Source: Pseudomonas sp. PDM04 (GTDB lineage: Bacteria; Pseudomonadota; Gammaproteobacteria; Pseudomonadales; Pseudomonadaceae). From it: DNA of 64,000 bases. The position numbers and the translations under genes are program-made. The notes beneath the pieces were generated by a model. That model was not told the DNA's origin. It saw only the letters and a program-made list of their open reading frames with translations, and did no database searches. This document shows, in pieces, positions 1 to 8,538 of this stretch; the first letter of the stretch is position 1; every line of letters begins with the position of its first letter. The stretch is taken from NCBI RefSeq assembly GCF_014851765.1, contig NZ_JACVAI010000009.1:220912-284911 (forward strand). Reading direction: 5' to 3'.

Positions 1-1
1 G

Positions 2-631
2 CAAGGCATCAACCCGTTCACCCACGGCAGTGCCAAGCACACCGACATCATGAAGACCGAAGGCCTGAAGCAGGCCCTGGACAAGCATGGTTTCGACGCC
101 GCCTTCGGTGGTGCCCGCCGCGACGAAGAGAAATCCCGCGCCAAGGAGCGCGTGTACTCGTTCCGCGACAGCAAGCACCGTTGGGACCCGAAGAACCAGC
201 GTCCCGAGCTGTGGAACGTCTACAACGGCAAGGTCAACAAGGGGGAGTCGATCCGTGTCTTCCCGCTGTCGAACTGGACCGAACTGGACATCTGGCAGTA
301 CATCTACCTCGAAGGCATCCCGATCGTGCCGCTGTATTTCGCCGCCGAGCGTGAAGTGATCGAGAAGAACGGCACCCTGATCATGATCGACGACGAGCGC
401 ATCCTCGAGCACCTGAGCGATGAAGACAAGGCACGCATCGTCAAAAAGAAAGTGCGTTTCCGTACCCTTGGTTGCTACCCGTTGACGGGCGCGGTGGAGT
501 CCGAGGCCGAAAGCCTCACGGACATCATTCAGGAAATGCTCCTGACGCGAACTTCCGAGCGCCAGGGCCGTGTCATCGACCACGATGGCGCAGGCTCGAT
601 GGAAGACAAGAAACGTCAAGGTTATTTCTAA
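2..631 (+). CDS. cysD: Sulfate adenylyltransferase subunit 2 (CysD), 5'-truncated by window edge
   Basis: Small catalytic subunit of the ATP sulfurylase, which makes adenosine 5'-phosphosulfate from sulfate and ATP in cytoplasmic sulfate assimilation. The frame is open from base 2. It shows the CysD signatures GGARRDEEKSRAKER, FPLSNWTELDIWQYI and RFRTLGCYPLTGAVES, and ends in the usual RQGRVIDHDGAGSMEDKKRQGYF-type tail. About 210 residues are present, so roughly the first third of a normal ~305-residue protein lies outside the window. Nine bases separate it from cysNC on the same strand, so the two form one operon and one enzyme complex. Confidence 0.97.
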   Translation, partial: QGINPFTHGSAKHTDIMKTEGLKQALDKHGFDAAFGGARRDEEKSRAKERVYSFRDSKHRWDPKNQRPELWNVYNGKVNKGESIRVFPLSNWTELDIWQYIYLEGIPIVPLYFAAEREVIEKNGTLIMIDDERILEHLSDEDKARIVKKKVRFRTLGCYPLTGAVESEAESLTDIIQEMLLTRTSERQGRVIDHDGAGSMEDKKRQGYF

Positions 632-640
632 GGGGCTGTC

Positions 641-2539
641 ATGTCGCATCAATCTGATTTGATCAGCGAGGACATCCTCGCCTACCTGGGCCAGCACGAA
701 CGTAAAGAGCTGCTGCGCTTCCTGACCTGCGGTAACGTCGACGACGGCAAGAGCACCCTGATCGGGCGCCTGCTGCACGACTCCAAAATGATCTATGAAG
801 ATCATCTGGAAGCGATCACCCGCGACTCTAAAAAAGTCGGCACCACCGGCGAAGACATCGACCTGGCCCTGCTGGTCGACGGCTTGCAGGCCGAGCGCGA
901 GCAAGGCATCACCATCGATGTCGCCTACCGCTACTTCTCCACCGCCAAGCGCAAATTCATCATTGCCGACACTCCCGGCCATGAGCAGTACACCCGCAAC
1001 ATGGCCACCGGTGCCTCCACCTGTGACCTGGCGATCATCCTGGTCGACGCCCGCTACGGCGTGCAGACCCAGACCCGTCGCCACAGCTTCATCGCCTCTT
1101 TGCTGGGCATCAAGCACATCGTCGTCGCCATCAACAAGATGGACCTCAAGGACTTCGACCAGGGCGTGTTCGAGTCGATCAAGGCCGACTACCTGAAGTT
1201 CGCCGAAGGCTTGAAGATGAAACCGACGAGCATGCACTTCGTGCCGATGTCGGCGCTCAAGGGCGACAACGTGGTGAACAAGTCCGAGCGCTCGCCGTGG
1301 TACACCGGCCAGTCGCTGATGGAAATCCTCGAGACCGTGGAAGTGGCGGGCGACCGCAACTTCACCGACCTGCGTTTCCCGGTGCAGTACGTCAACCGTC
1401 CGAACCTGAACTTCCGCGGTTTCGCCGGCACCCTGGCCAGCGGCATCGTCAAGAAGGGTGACGAGGTCGTGGTCCTGCCATCGGGCAAGAGCAGCCGCGT
1501 GAAATCCATCGTCACCTTCGAAGGTGAGCTGGAACACGCCGGTCCGGGCCAGGCGGTAACGCTGACCATGGAAGACGAAATCGACATCTCCCGTGGCGAC
1601 CTGCTGGTTCACGCCGACAACGTGCCGCCGGTGACCGACAGCTTCGAAGCGATGCTGGTGTGGATGGCTGAAGAGCCGATGCTGCCGGGCAAGAAATACG
1701 ACATCAAGCGCGCCACCAGTTACGTGCCGGGTTCCATCGCCAGCATCGTCAACAAGGTGGATGTGAACACCCTGGAAGAAGGTCCGGCCAGCGCGTTGCA
1801 GTTGAACGAGATCGGCAAGGTCAAGATCGCGCTCGACGCGCCGATTGCTCTCGACGGTTACGACAGCAACCGCACCACCGGCGCGTTCATCATCATCGAC
1901 CGCTTGACCAACGGCACCGTGGGCGCGGGCATGATCGTCGCGCAACCGCTGGCGCATGGCACCAGCACCCACCACGGCAAACTGGCCCACGTGGCGACCG
2001 AAGAACGTGCCCAGCGCTTCGGCCAGCAGCCGGCCACCGTGTTGTTCAGCGGCCTGTCGGGCGCTGGCAAGAGCACTTTGGCCTATGCGGTCGAACGCAA
2101 GCTGTTCGACCTGGGGCGTGCAGTGTTCGTGCTCGATGGCCAGAACCTGCGTCACGACTTGAACAAGGGGCTGCCGCAGGACCGCGCCGGGCGTACCGAG
2201 AACTGGCGTCGTGCCGCGCACGTGGCGCGTCAGTTCAACGAAGCCGGCCTGTTGACCCTCGCGGCGTTCGTGGCACCGAGTGCCGAAGGGCGTGAGCAGG
2301 CCAAGGACCTGATCGGCAAGGAGCGTCTGCTGACGGTCTATGTCCAGGCCTCGCCGGCGGTGTGCGCCGAGCGTGATCCGCAAGGTCTGTACGCGGCGGC
2401 CGGGGACAATATCCCGGGCGAATCCTTCCCGTACGACGTGCCGCTGGATGCCGATCTGGTGATCGACACCCAGTCCGTGTCGCTGGAAGAGGGCGTCAAG
2501 CAAGTGCTCGAGCTGCTGCGTCAGCGGGGCGCGATCTAA
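641..2539 (+). CDS. cysNC: Bifunctional sulfate adenylyltransferase subunit 1 / APS kinase (CysNC)
   Basis: Fused protein of 632 residues. The N-terminal ~440 residues are an elongation-factor-like GTPase (P-loop GNVDDGKST near residue 30, DTPGHEQY near 110, NKMD near 165), the regulatory subunit of ATP sulfurylase. The C-terminal ~190 residues are APS kinase, with its own P-loop GLSGAGKST near residue 470 and the DGQNLRHDLN motif. The complex turns sulfate into APS and then PAPS for cysteine synthesis. The fused form is normal in Pseudomonas; in E. coli cysN and cysC are separate. It follows cysD by 9 bases and is closed by a strong terminator. Confidence 0.97.
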   Translation: MSHQSDLISEDILAYLGQHERKELLRFLTCGNVDDGKSTLIGRLLHDSKMIYEDHLEAITRDSKKVGTTGEDIDLALLVDGLQAEREQGITIDVAYRYFSTAKRKFIIADTPGHEQYTRNMATGASTCDLAIILVDARYGVQTQTRRHSFIASLLGIKHIVVAINKMDLKDFDQGVFESIKADYLKFAEGLKMKPTSMHFVPMSALKGDNVVNKSERSPWYTGQSLMEILETVEVAGDRNFTDLRFPVQYVNRPNLNFRGFAGTLASGIVKKGDEVVVLPSGKSSRVKSIVTFEGELEHAGPGQAVTLTMEDEIDISRGDLLVHADNVPPVTDSFEAMLVWMAEEPMLPGKKYDIKRATSYVPGSIASIVNKVDVNTLEEGPASALQLNEIGKVKIALDAPIALDGYDSNRTTGAFIIIDRLTNGTVGAGMIVAQPLAHGTSTHHGKLAHVATEERAQRFGQQPATVLFSGLSGAGKSTLAYAVERKLFDLGRAVFVLDGQNLRHDLNKGLPQDRAGRTENWRRAAHVARQFNEAGLLTLAAFVAPSAEGREQAKDLIGKERLLTVYVQASPAVCAERDPQGLYAAAGDNIPGESFPYDVPLDADLVIDTQSVSLEEGVKQVLELLRQRGAI

Positions 2540-2554
2540 GCTTCAGCGGCTAAA

Positions 2555-2597
2555 GAAAAACCCGCCGATGAGTGATCATCCGGCGGGTTTTTTATTG
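2555..2597 (+). terminator. Rho-independent terminator after cysNC
   Basis: Inverted repeat aaaacccgccg / cggcgggtttt around a short loop, followed by a T run. It starts 16 bases after the cysNC stop and closes the cysDNC operon. Confidence 0.9.
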
Positions 2598-2613
2598 AAG
2601 CCTGCTCGGTCAA

Positions 2614-2706
2614 CTGTGGGAGCCAGCCTGCTGGCGATTGCGGTGAATCAGCCTATAGATCTACTGAAGGTGAATCCGCTATCGCTAGCAGGCTAGCTCC
2701 CACAGG
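2614..2706. repeat. REP pair (REPIN-like), diverged
   Basis: Two REP palindromes in inverted orientation: ctgtgggagccagcctgctgg on the left and its approximate reverse complement, ending gctagctcccacag, on the right. They differ from the common version in this window (agcc for agcg; gctagc), so this copy looks decayed or of another subtype. It lies between convergent cysNC and the acyltransferase. Confidence 0.8.
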
Positions 2707-2708
2707 GT

Positions 2709-3614
2709 TCATTGCCTGGCTGGATACTCGCGATGCATCTGCTCCAGCAACGCATCCTTGTCCTGCCACAACTGGTTGATCCAGCCCTGGAACTGCAAGC
2801 GGTATTCACCGTCCTGGTCGTAGTTCTTGCCAATGAACTGCGGCGGTATCTTCAGCTCTTCAAAGTGCACCACCACATCCTTCACGTTCCCGCACAGCAA
2901 ATCCCAGAACCCGGGACGTCCGCCGGGATAATGGATGGTCACGTTGACGATGGACTCCAGCTGTTCGCCCATGGCGTCGAGCACGAACGCAATGCCACCG
3001 GCCTTGGGTTTGAGCAGGTACTTGAACGGTGACTTCTGCTGGGCGTGCTTGCCTTCGGTGAAGCGCGTGCCTTCGACGAAGTTGAAAATGCCCACCGGGT
3101 TGTTGCGAAACTTCGCGCAGGTCTTGCGCGTGGTTTCCAGGTCCTTGCCTTTCTTCTCCGGGTGTTTTTCCAGGTACGCCTTCGAGTAACGCTTCATGAA
3201 CGGAAAGCCCAGCGCCCACCACGCCAGGCCAATCACCGGCACCCAGATCAGTTCCTGCTTGAGAAAGAATTTCAGCGGCTGGATGCGCCGGTTGAGCACG
3301 TATTGCAGCACCAGGATATCGACCCAGCTCTGGTGGTTGCTGGTGATCAGATACGAGTGCCGATAGTCCAGACCCTGCAGGCCGCTGAGGTGCCAGCGCG
3401 TGCGACGGACCAGGTTCATCCAGCCCTTGTTGTTGCTGATCCAGGCTTCATGGGTATGGCTCATCAGCCAGCCCGCCAGGCGCTGGGTCAGCGCGAATGG
3501 CAAGACCTTGACGAGCGCCACGCAGAACAGGAACGAGCAGAGCAGAATCGTGTTCAACGCCAGAAGCAGCGAAGCAATCACACCGCGTGCCGGTGCAGGC
3601 AGAAAATCCAGCAT
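2709..3614 (-). CDS. PlsC-like 1-acyl-glycerol-3-phosphate acyltransferase family protein
   Basis: Membrane acyltransferase of 301 residues, close to the YihG/LCLAT-type acyltransferases that move fatty acyl chains onto lysophospholipids. There is a hydrophobic N-terminal segment (residues ~10-40), then the catalytic HX4D block NHQSWVD near residue 92, and the acceptor-binding block NFVEGTRFT near 178. It ends in a basic C-terminal region. It starts directly after pta (the next base after the pta stop), so it is probably co-transcribed with pta on the minus strand. The acyl acceptor cannot be read from the sequence. Confidence 0.85.
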   Translation of the reverse strand: MLDFLPAPARGVIASLLLALNTILLCSFLFCVALVKVLPFALTQRLAGWLMSHTHEAWISNNKGWMNLVRRTRWHLSGLQGLDYRHSYLITSNHQSWVDILVLQYVLNRRIQPLKFFLKQELIWVPVIGLAWWALGFPFMKRYSKAYLEKHPEKKGKDLETTRKTCAKFRNNPVGIFNFVEGTRFTEGKHAQQKSPFKYLLKPKAGGIAFVLDAMGEQLESIVNVTIHYPGGRPGFWDLLCGNVKDVVVHFEELKIPPQFIGKNYDQDGEYRLQFQGWINQLWQDKDALLEQMHREYPARQ

Positions 3615-5714
3615 TTAAACATCCAGAGGTCGGTTGGCGGCTTGAATCGCGGTGAGGGCGATGGTGTACACGATGTCGTCGACTTGCGCGCCACGCGGCA
3701 GGTCGTTCACCGGCTTGCGCAGGCCTTGCAGCATCGGCCCGAGGCTGACGCAGTCGGCGCTGCGCTGCACGGCTTTGTGCGTGGTGTTGCCGGTGTTGAG
3801 GTCGGGGAACACGAACACCGTGGCGCGACCGGCCACCTGGCTGTTCGGCGCCAGTTGCCGGGCCACGGTCTCGTTGGCCGCCGCGTCGTATTGCAACGGG
3901 CCGTCGATCAGCAGCGAGCGTTGCTGTTCGTGGGCGAGCAACGTGGCCTCGCGGACTTTCTCGACTTCTTCGCCGCTGGCCGATTCGCCGCTGGAGTAAC
4001 TGATCATCGCCACACGCGGCGTGATGCCGAATGCCGCGGCCGAGTCCGCGCTTTGCAGGGCGATCTCCGCCAGTTCGGTGGCGCTCGGGTGGGGGTTCAT
4101 CACGCAGTCGCCGTACACCAGCACTTCTTCGGGAAACAGCATGAAGAACACCGACGACACCAGGGTGCAGCCGGGCGCCGTCTTGATTAGCTGCAGGGCC
4201 GGGCGGATGGTGTTGGCGGTGGAGTGGATGACACCGGAGACCAGGCCATCGACTTCGTCCAGCGCCAGCATCATGGTGCCGATGACCACCGGGTCTTCCA
4301 GTTGCTGCTCGGCCATCGGCGCATTCAGGCTCTTGCTCTTGCGTAGGGCAACCATGGGCTCGACGTAGCGTTCGCGGATCAGGTCCGGATCGAGGATCTC
4401 CAGACCCGGCGGCAGCTCGATGCCCTGGGCGCGCGCCACGGCTTCCACATCTGCCGGTTTGGCCAGCAACACGCAGCGGGCGATGCCACGGGCCTGGCAG
4501 ATCGCCGCGGCCTGCACGGTCAGCGGCTCGCTGCCCTCGGGCAGGACGATGCGTTTGTTGGCGCCCTGCGCGCGCTGGATCAACTGGTAGCGGAACACCG
4601 CCGGCGACAGGCGCATTTCCCGGGGCGTGCCACAACGCTGGTGCAGCCAGTCGGCGTCCAGATGGCCGGCGACGAAGTCGGTGATGATTTCCGCACGCTC
4701 GCGGTCATCGATCGGGATTTCCTTGTTCAAACCGTTCAACTGGTTGGCGGTGTCGTAGGAGCCGGTGCTCACCGACAACACCGGCAAACCGGCCTGCAGG
4801 GCGCCGCGGCACAGGTCCATGATGCGCGGGTCGGGCAGGGTGTCGCTGGTCAGCAAAAGGCCCGCCAGCGGCACGCCGTTGAGGGCCGCGAGGCTGACGG
4901 CGAGGATGATGTCGTCGCGATCGCCGGGCGTCACCACCAGTACGCCGGGCTTGAGCAGTTCCACGGTGTTGCGCATGGTGCGCGCGCAGATGATGATCTT
5001 GGTCATGCGCCGGGTTTCGTAATCGCCGGCATTGAGGATCTGCGCGCCCATCAGGTCCGCCACGTCGCGGGTACGCGGGGCGTTCAGTTCCGGCTGATAG
5101 GGAATGCAACCGAGCAGGCGGAAATCGCCGCTGCGCAGCAAGGGCGAATGCTCCCTCAGCCGCGAGGCGAAGGCCTCCATGCTTTCATCGGTCTTGACCT
5201 TGTTGAGAATCACCCCCAGGACCTTCGGGTCCTTCGGGCCGCCGAACAATTGCGCCTGCAGTTCCACGCGGCCGGAGAGTTCGGTCAGCACTTCGTTTTC
5301 CGGTGCCGAGACCAGAATCACGTCGGCGTCGAGGCTCTTGGCCAGGTGCAGGTTGACCCGGGCGGCGTAACTGGCGCTGCGGGTCGGGACCATGCCTTCG
5401 ACGATCAGCACGTCCTTGCCGATGGCGGCCTGCTGGTACAACGTGATGATTTCTTCGAGCAGTTCATCGAGCTGGCCGTCGCCCAGCATGCGCTCGACAT
5501 GGGCCAGGCCCAGCGGCTGCGGCGGTTTCAGGCCGTGGGTGCGCGCCACCAGCTCCGTGGAGCGCTCGGGCCCGGTGTCCCCCGGATGGGGCTGGGCGAT
5601 GGGTTTGAAAAAACCGACCTTGAGGCCGGCTCGCTCGAGCGTTCGGACCAGCCCGAGGCTGATGGAGGTCAGACCCACGCCAAAATCGGTGGGGGCAATA
5701 AAAAAAGTTTGCAT
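3615..5714 (-). CDS. pta: Phosphate acetyltransferase (Pta), long form
   Basis: Interconverts acetyl-CoA and acetyl phosphate. At 699 residues it is the long, three-domain form: an N-terminal dethiobiotin-synthetase-like P-loop domain (residues 1-~220, starting MQTFFIAPTDFGVGLTSIS), a middle DRTGG domain, and a C-terminal catalytic PTA domain from about 375 (PEGSEPLTVQAAA, SGVIHSTANTIRPALQ, SYSSGESASGEEVEKV). The N-terminal 'P-loop' reads PTDFGVGLTS instead of the usual PTGxxVGLTS. No acetate kinase gene sits next to it in this window, so its ackA partner must be elsewhere. The plsC-like gene follows immediately. Confidence 0.96.
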   Translation of the reverse strand: MQTFFIAPTDFGVGLTSISLGLVRTLERAGLKVGFFKPIAQPHPGDTGPERSTELVARTHGLKPPQPLGLAHVERMLGDGQLDELLEEIITLYQQAAIGKDVLIVEGMVPTRSASYAARVNLHLAKSLDADVILVSAPENEVLTELSGRVELQAQLFGGPKDPKVLGVILNKVKTDESMEAFASRLREHSPLLRSGDFRLLGCIPYQPELNAPRTRDVADLMGAQILNAGDYETRRMTKIIICARTMRNTVELLKPGVLVVTPGDRDDIILAVSLAALNGVPLAGLLLTSDTLPDPRIMDLCRGALQAGLPVLSVSTGSYDTANQLNGLNKEIPIDDRERAEIITDFVAGHLDADWLHQRCGTPREMRLSPAVFRYQLIQRAQGANKRIVLPEGSEPLTVQAAAICQARGIARCVLLAKPADVEAVARAQGIELPPGLEILDPDLIRERYVEPMVALRKSKSLNAPMAEQQLEDPVVIGTMMLALDEVDGLVSGVIHSTANTIRPALQLIKTAPGCTLVSSVFFMLFPEEVLVYGDCVMNPHPSATELAEIALQSADSAAAFGITPRVAMISYSSGESASGEEVEKVREATLLAHEQQRSLLIDGPLQYDAAANETVARQLAPNSQVAGRATVFVFPDLNTGNTTHKAVQRSADCVSLGPMLQGLRKPVNDLPRGAQVDDIVYTIALTAIQAANRPLDV

Positions 5715-5774
5715 GCGGATTCTCTAAGGGTGCATGGCAAAGGTGACCGTCTATATCTGACGATCTACCGGGAT

Positions 5775-6083
5775 TCAGTCGCCAAGATTATCGCTAACCG
5801 AGCCTTGAGCGCACCAACCGCATTCAAAGCGCTGGCCGATTCTTCCAGCACGTTGCGCGGGGTCAAGGACCCAGGCACGCGATTGCCACGGCGGCTGGTG
5901 GCGCAGGTGCTGCGTATGGCCACAGGACAGCTCGGCCACCCAGTGCCCGTCTTCATCCTGATGAAACCCCGTGACTGTCGAGCCAGGCGTTGCGGTCCGT
6001 TTGTCCGGGTTGTGTTCGCTTTCGGACGATGGCTTCGCTAGACTTGGCCTTTCTATTTTCTTCTGCAAAAGGTCTCGCCCCAT
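5775..6083 (-). CDS. DUF3565 family small protein
   Basis: Conserved small protein of unknown function. The DUF3565 core is clear: VTGFHQDEDGHWVAELSCGH, then QHLRHQPPWQSRAWVL and a C-terminal FECGWCAQG, with paired Cys and His residues that could bind metal. The domain begins about 38 codons in, and no ATG, GTG or TTG lies closer than 30 codons upstream of it. I therefore chose the ATG at 6083, whose bases overlap the slyD ATG on the other strand inside one CATG. A TTG at 6068 is an alternative. Position between pta and slyD matches other Pseudomonas genomes. The start is uncertain; the gene itself is likely real. Confidence 0.6.
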   Translation of the reverse strand: MGRDLLQKKIERPSLAKPSSESEHNPDKRTATPGSTVTGFHQDEDGHWVAELSCGHTQHLRHQPPWQSRAWVLDPAQRAGRIGQRFECGWCAQGSVSDNLGD

Positions 6084-6567
6084 GCTGATCGCCGCCAATA
6101 AGGCTGTCTCCATCGACTATACCCTGACCAACGACGCTGGTGAGGTCATCGACAGCTCCGCCGGCGGCGCGCCGCTGGTCTACCTGCAAGGCGCAGGCAA
6201 CATCATCCCGGGCCTGGAAAAAGCCCTGGAAGGCAAAGGCGTCGGCGAAGAGCTGACCGTAGCCGTTGAACCTGAAGATGCCTACGGCGAATACGCTGCC
6301 GAACTGGTCAGCACCCTGAGCCGCAGCATGTTCGAAGGCGTCGACGAACTGGAAGTGGGCATGCAGTTCCACGCTTCCGCTCCGGACGGCCAGATGCAGA
6401 TCGTGACCATCCGCGACCTGGACGGCGACGACGTCACCGTTGACGGCAACCACCCGCTGGCCGGTCAGCGCCTGAACTTCCAGGTCAAGATCGTTGCCAT
6501 CCGTGACGCCAGCCAGGAAGAAATCGCTCATGGTCACGTCCATGGCGAAGGTGGCCATCACCACTGA
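6082..6567 (+). CDS. slyD: FKBP-type peptidyl-prolyl cis-trans isomerase SlyD
   Basis: Cytoplasmic prolyl isomerase, chaperone and metal (nickel) handling protein of 161 residues. The FKBP core begins MLIAANKAVSIDYTL and has GNIIPGLEKALEGKGVGEE, followed by an insert-in-flap domain (VGMQFHASAPDGQMQIVTIR), and returns to the FKBP fold. The C-terminus is a short His-rich tail (HGHVHGEGGHHH) suited to metal binding. The open frame continues upstream, but the family alignment and the divergent DUF3565 gene favour ATG 6082. A terminator lies 30 bases after the stop. Confidence 0.93.
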   Translation: MLIAANKAVSIDYTLTNDAGEVIDSSAGGAPLVYLQGAGNIIPGLEKALEGKGVGEELTVAVEPEDAYGEYAAELVSTLSRSMFEGVDELEVGMQFHASAPDGQMQIVTIRDLDGDDVTVDGNHPLAGQRLNFQVKIVAIRDASQEEIAHGHVHGEGGHHH

Positions 6568-6597
6568 TTTTCTGCGCTAAGCTCAGAGAACTGGAGA

Positions 6598-6618
6598 GGC
6601 GCCCGAGGGCGCCTTTTT
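6598..6618 (+). terminator. Terminator after slyD
   Basis: Stem ggcgcc / ggcgcc with a small loop (cgag region), followed by TTTTT. Confidence 0.85.
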
Positions 6619-6689
6619 AGTCCGCGGCTGTCCTTGGCGGCATTGCCAAGAGGCTGTATCGAGAAAAACACGGGAATCTGGAGTACGTC

Positions 6690-7172
6690 ATGAGTGCTTT
6701 TCACGACCTGAAATTGACAGCCCTGAATGGTCAGGAGCTTCCGCTGGCGCCCTTCAAGGGCAACGTCGTGCTGGTGGTCAACGTGGCCTCCAAATGTGGC
6801 TTGACCCCGCAATACGCGGCGCTGGAAAACCTTTATCAGCAATACAAGGACAAAGGCTTCAGCGTGCTGGGCTTGCCGTGCAATCAGTTTGCCGGGCAGG
6901 AGCCAGGCACTGAGCAGGAAATCCAGGAGTTCTGCAGCCTCAACTATGGCGTGACCTTTCCGTTGTCCAGCAAGCTGGAAGTCAACGGTCATGAGCGTCA
7001 CCAGTTGTACCGCCTGCTGGCGGGCGAAGGCGCCGAATTCCCTGGCGACATTACCTGGAACTTCGAAAAATTCCTGCTGGGCAAGGATGGCCGCGTACTG
7101 GCGCGCTTCTCGCCGCGCACGGCACCGGACGATCCCTCCGTCATTCAGGCCATCGAAAAGGCCCTGAGCTGA
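6690..7172 (+). CDS. Glutathione peroxidase family thiol peroxidase (BtuE/Gpx)
   Basis: 160-residue thiol peroxidase that reduces hydrogen peroxide and organic peroxides. The peroxidatic Cys lies in NVASKCGLTPQY (about residue 35). The family blocks LGLPCNQFAGQEPG (with a further Cys) and WNFEKFLLGKDG are present. The resolving-type Cys suggests the thioredoxin-dependent bacterial subgroup more than true glutathione dependence. It is a single gene after slyD, with its own 5' region. Confidence 0.93.
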   Translation: MSAFHDLKLTALNGQELPLAPFKGNVVLVVNVASKCGLTPQYAALENLYQQYKDKGFSVLGLPCNQFAGQEPGTEQEIQEFCSLNYGVTFPLSSKLEVNGHERHQLYRLLAGEGAEFPGDITWNFEKFLLGKDGRVLARFSPRTAPDDPSVIQAIEKALS

Positions 7173-7183
7173 AAGCCCCCTCG

Positions 7184-7205
7184 CCGTAGGAGTTCGCTCC
7201 TACGG
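7184..7205. terminator. Hairpin after gpx, UUCG-type loop
   Basis: Perfect 9-bp stem ccgtaggag / ctcctacgg around ttcg. No T run follows directly, so it is either a weak terminator or a small REP-like palindrome. Confidence 0.5.
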
Positions 7206-7312
7206 TACGTCTTACCTTTTAGATCTTAATCACTGTAATCAATAGTGCTGTTCATCGCGGCTGACCCTCCATATTATCCTCGTCATAAAGTTACTCTCCG
7301 TGGAGCGCACTC

Positions 7313-8416
7313 ATGCCCGTTCAAGCTTTGTTCAAACCGTTCCACCTTGGCACCCTCGAACTGCCGACCCGCGTGGTCATGGCGCCCATGACCCGTTCGT
7401 TCTCGCCGGGTGGCGTGCCCAACGCCAAAGTCATCGAGTATTACCGCCGTCGCGCCGCTGCCGGCGTCGGCCTGATCATCACCGAAGGCACCACCGTCGG
7501 GCACAAGGCGTCCAACGGTTACCCGAACGTGCCGCACTTCTATGGTGAAGAGGCACTGGCCGGCTGGAAAAAAGTCGTCGACGCCGTGCACACCGAAGGC
7601 GGCAAGATTGTCCCGCAACTCTGGCATGTCGGCAGTGTCCGTCGCATCGGCACCGAGCCGGATGCGAGCGTGCCGGGTTACGGCCCGTCGGAAAAACTCA
7701 AGGACGGCCAGGTCGTGGTTCACGGCATGAGTCAGCAGGACATTCAGGACGTCATCGCCGCGTTCGCCCAGGCTGCCAGCGATGCGAAGCGCATCGGCAT
7801 GGACGGCGTGGAAATCCACGGCGCTCACGGTTATCTGGTGGACCAGTTCTTCTGGGAAGGCAGCAACCAGCGCACCGACGAATACGGCGGCAGCCTGGCC
7901 AACCGTTCGCGCTTTGCCATCGAGCTGATCCAGGCGGTACGTGCGGCGGTCGGTGAAGGTTTTCCGATCATCTTGCGCTTCTCCCAGTGGAAGCAGCAGG
8001 ATTACACCGCTCGCCTGGTACAGACCCCGCAAGCGCTGGGGGAATTTCTCAAGCCGTTGTCCGACGCCGGCGTGGACATTTTCCACTGCTCGACGCGGCG
8101 TTTCTGGGAGCCGGAATTCGACGGTTCCGAACTGAACCTGGCCGGCTGGACGCGCAAACTGACCGGCAAGCCGACCATCACCGTAGGCAGCGTCGGCCTG
8201 GATGGCGAGTTCCTGCAATTCATGGTCAACACCGACAAGGTCGCGCAACCGGCCAGCCTGGAAAAACTGCTGGAGCGCCTGAACAACGACGAGTTCGACC
8301 TGGTGGCGGTCGGGCGGGCGCTGCTGGTGGACCCGGACTGGGCGCAGAAGGTGCGTGACGGTCGGGAGGAAGACATCCTGCCGTTCAGCCGTGAGGCGTT
8401 GATGACCTTGGTTTAA
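7313..8416 (+). CDS. NADH:flavin oxidoreductase, Old Yellow Enzyme family
   Basis: FMN-dependent ene-reductase TIM-barrel protein of 367 residues. The N-terminus MPVQALFKPFHLGTLELPTR..MAPMTR is the OYE flavin-binding start. DGVEIHGAHGYLVDQFF and YGGSLANRSRF are the family active-site and dimer motifs, and VAVGRALLVDPDW is the C-terminal phosphate-binding strand. It is similar to the 12-oxophytodienoate reductase/NemA group; the substrate is unknown. A single gene, bounded downstream by a REP pair. Confidence 0.92.
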   Translation: MPVQALFKPFHLGTLELPTRVVMAPMTRSFSPGGVPNAKVIEYYRRRAAAGVGLIITEGTTVGHKASNGYPNVPHFYGEEALAGWKKVVDAVHTEGGKIVPQLWHVGSVRRIGTEPDASVPGYGPSEKLKDGQVVVHGMSQQDIQDVIAAFAQAASDAKRIGMDGVEIHGAHGYLVDQFFWEGSNQRTDEYGGSLANRSRFAIELIQAVRAAVGEGFPIILRFSQWKQQDYTARLVQTPQALGEFLKPLSDAGVDIFHCSTRRFWEPEFDGSELNLAGWTRKLTGKPTITVGSVGLDGEFLQFMVNTDKVAQPASLEKLLERLNNDEFDLVAVGRALLVDPDWAQKVRDGREEDILPFSREALMTLV

Positions 8417-8434
8417 GCGGCGCCTGGTCTAAAG

Positions 8435-8513
8435 CTATCGCGAGCGGGCTCGCTCCCACAGGAAATCTTCTGTGCACCAGAGATCCGGTGTGGGAGCGAG
8501 CCTGCTCGCGATG
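8435..8513. repeat. REP pair (REPIN-like)
   Basis: Inverted REP palindromes: atcgcgagcgggctcgctcccaca on the left, gtgggagcgagcctgctcgcgat on the right, with about 35 bases between. Lies between convergent genes. Confidence 0.9.
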
Positions 8514-8538
8514 ACGGCCTCAAATCCAACAAAAAATC

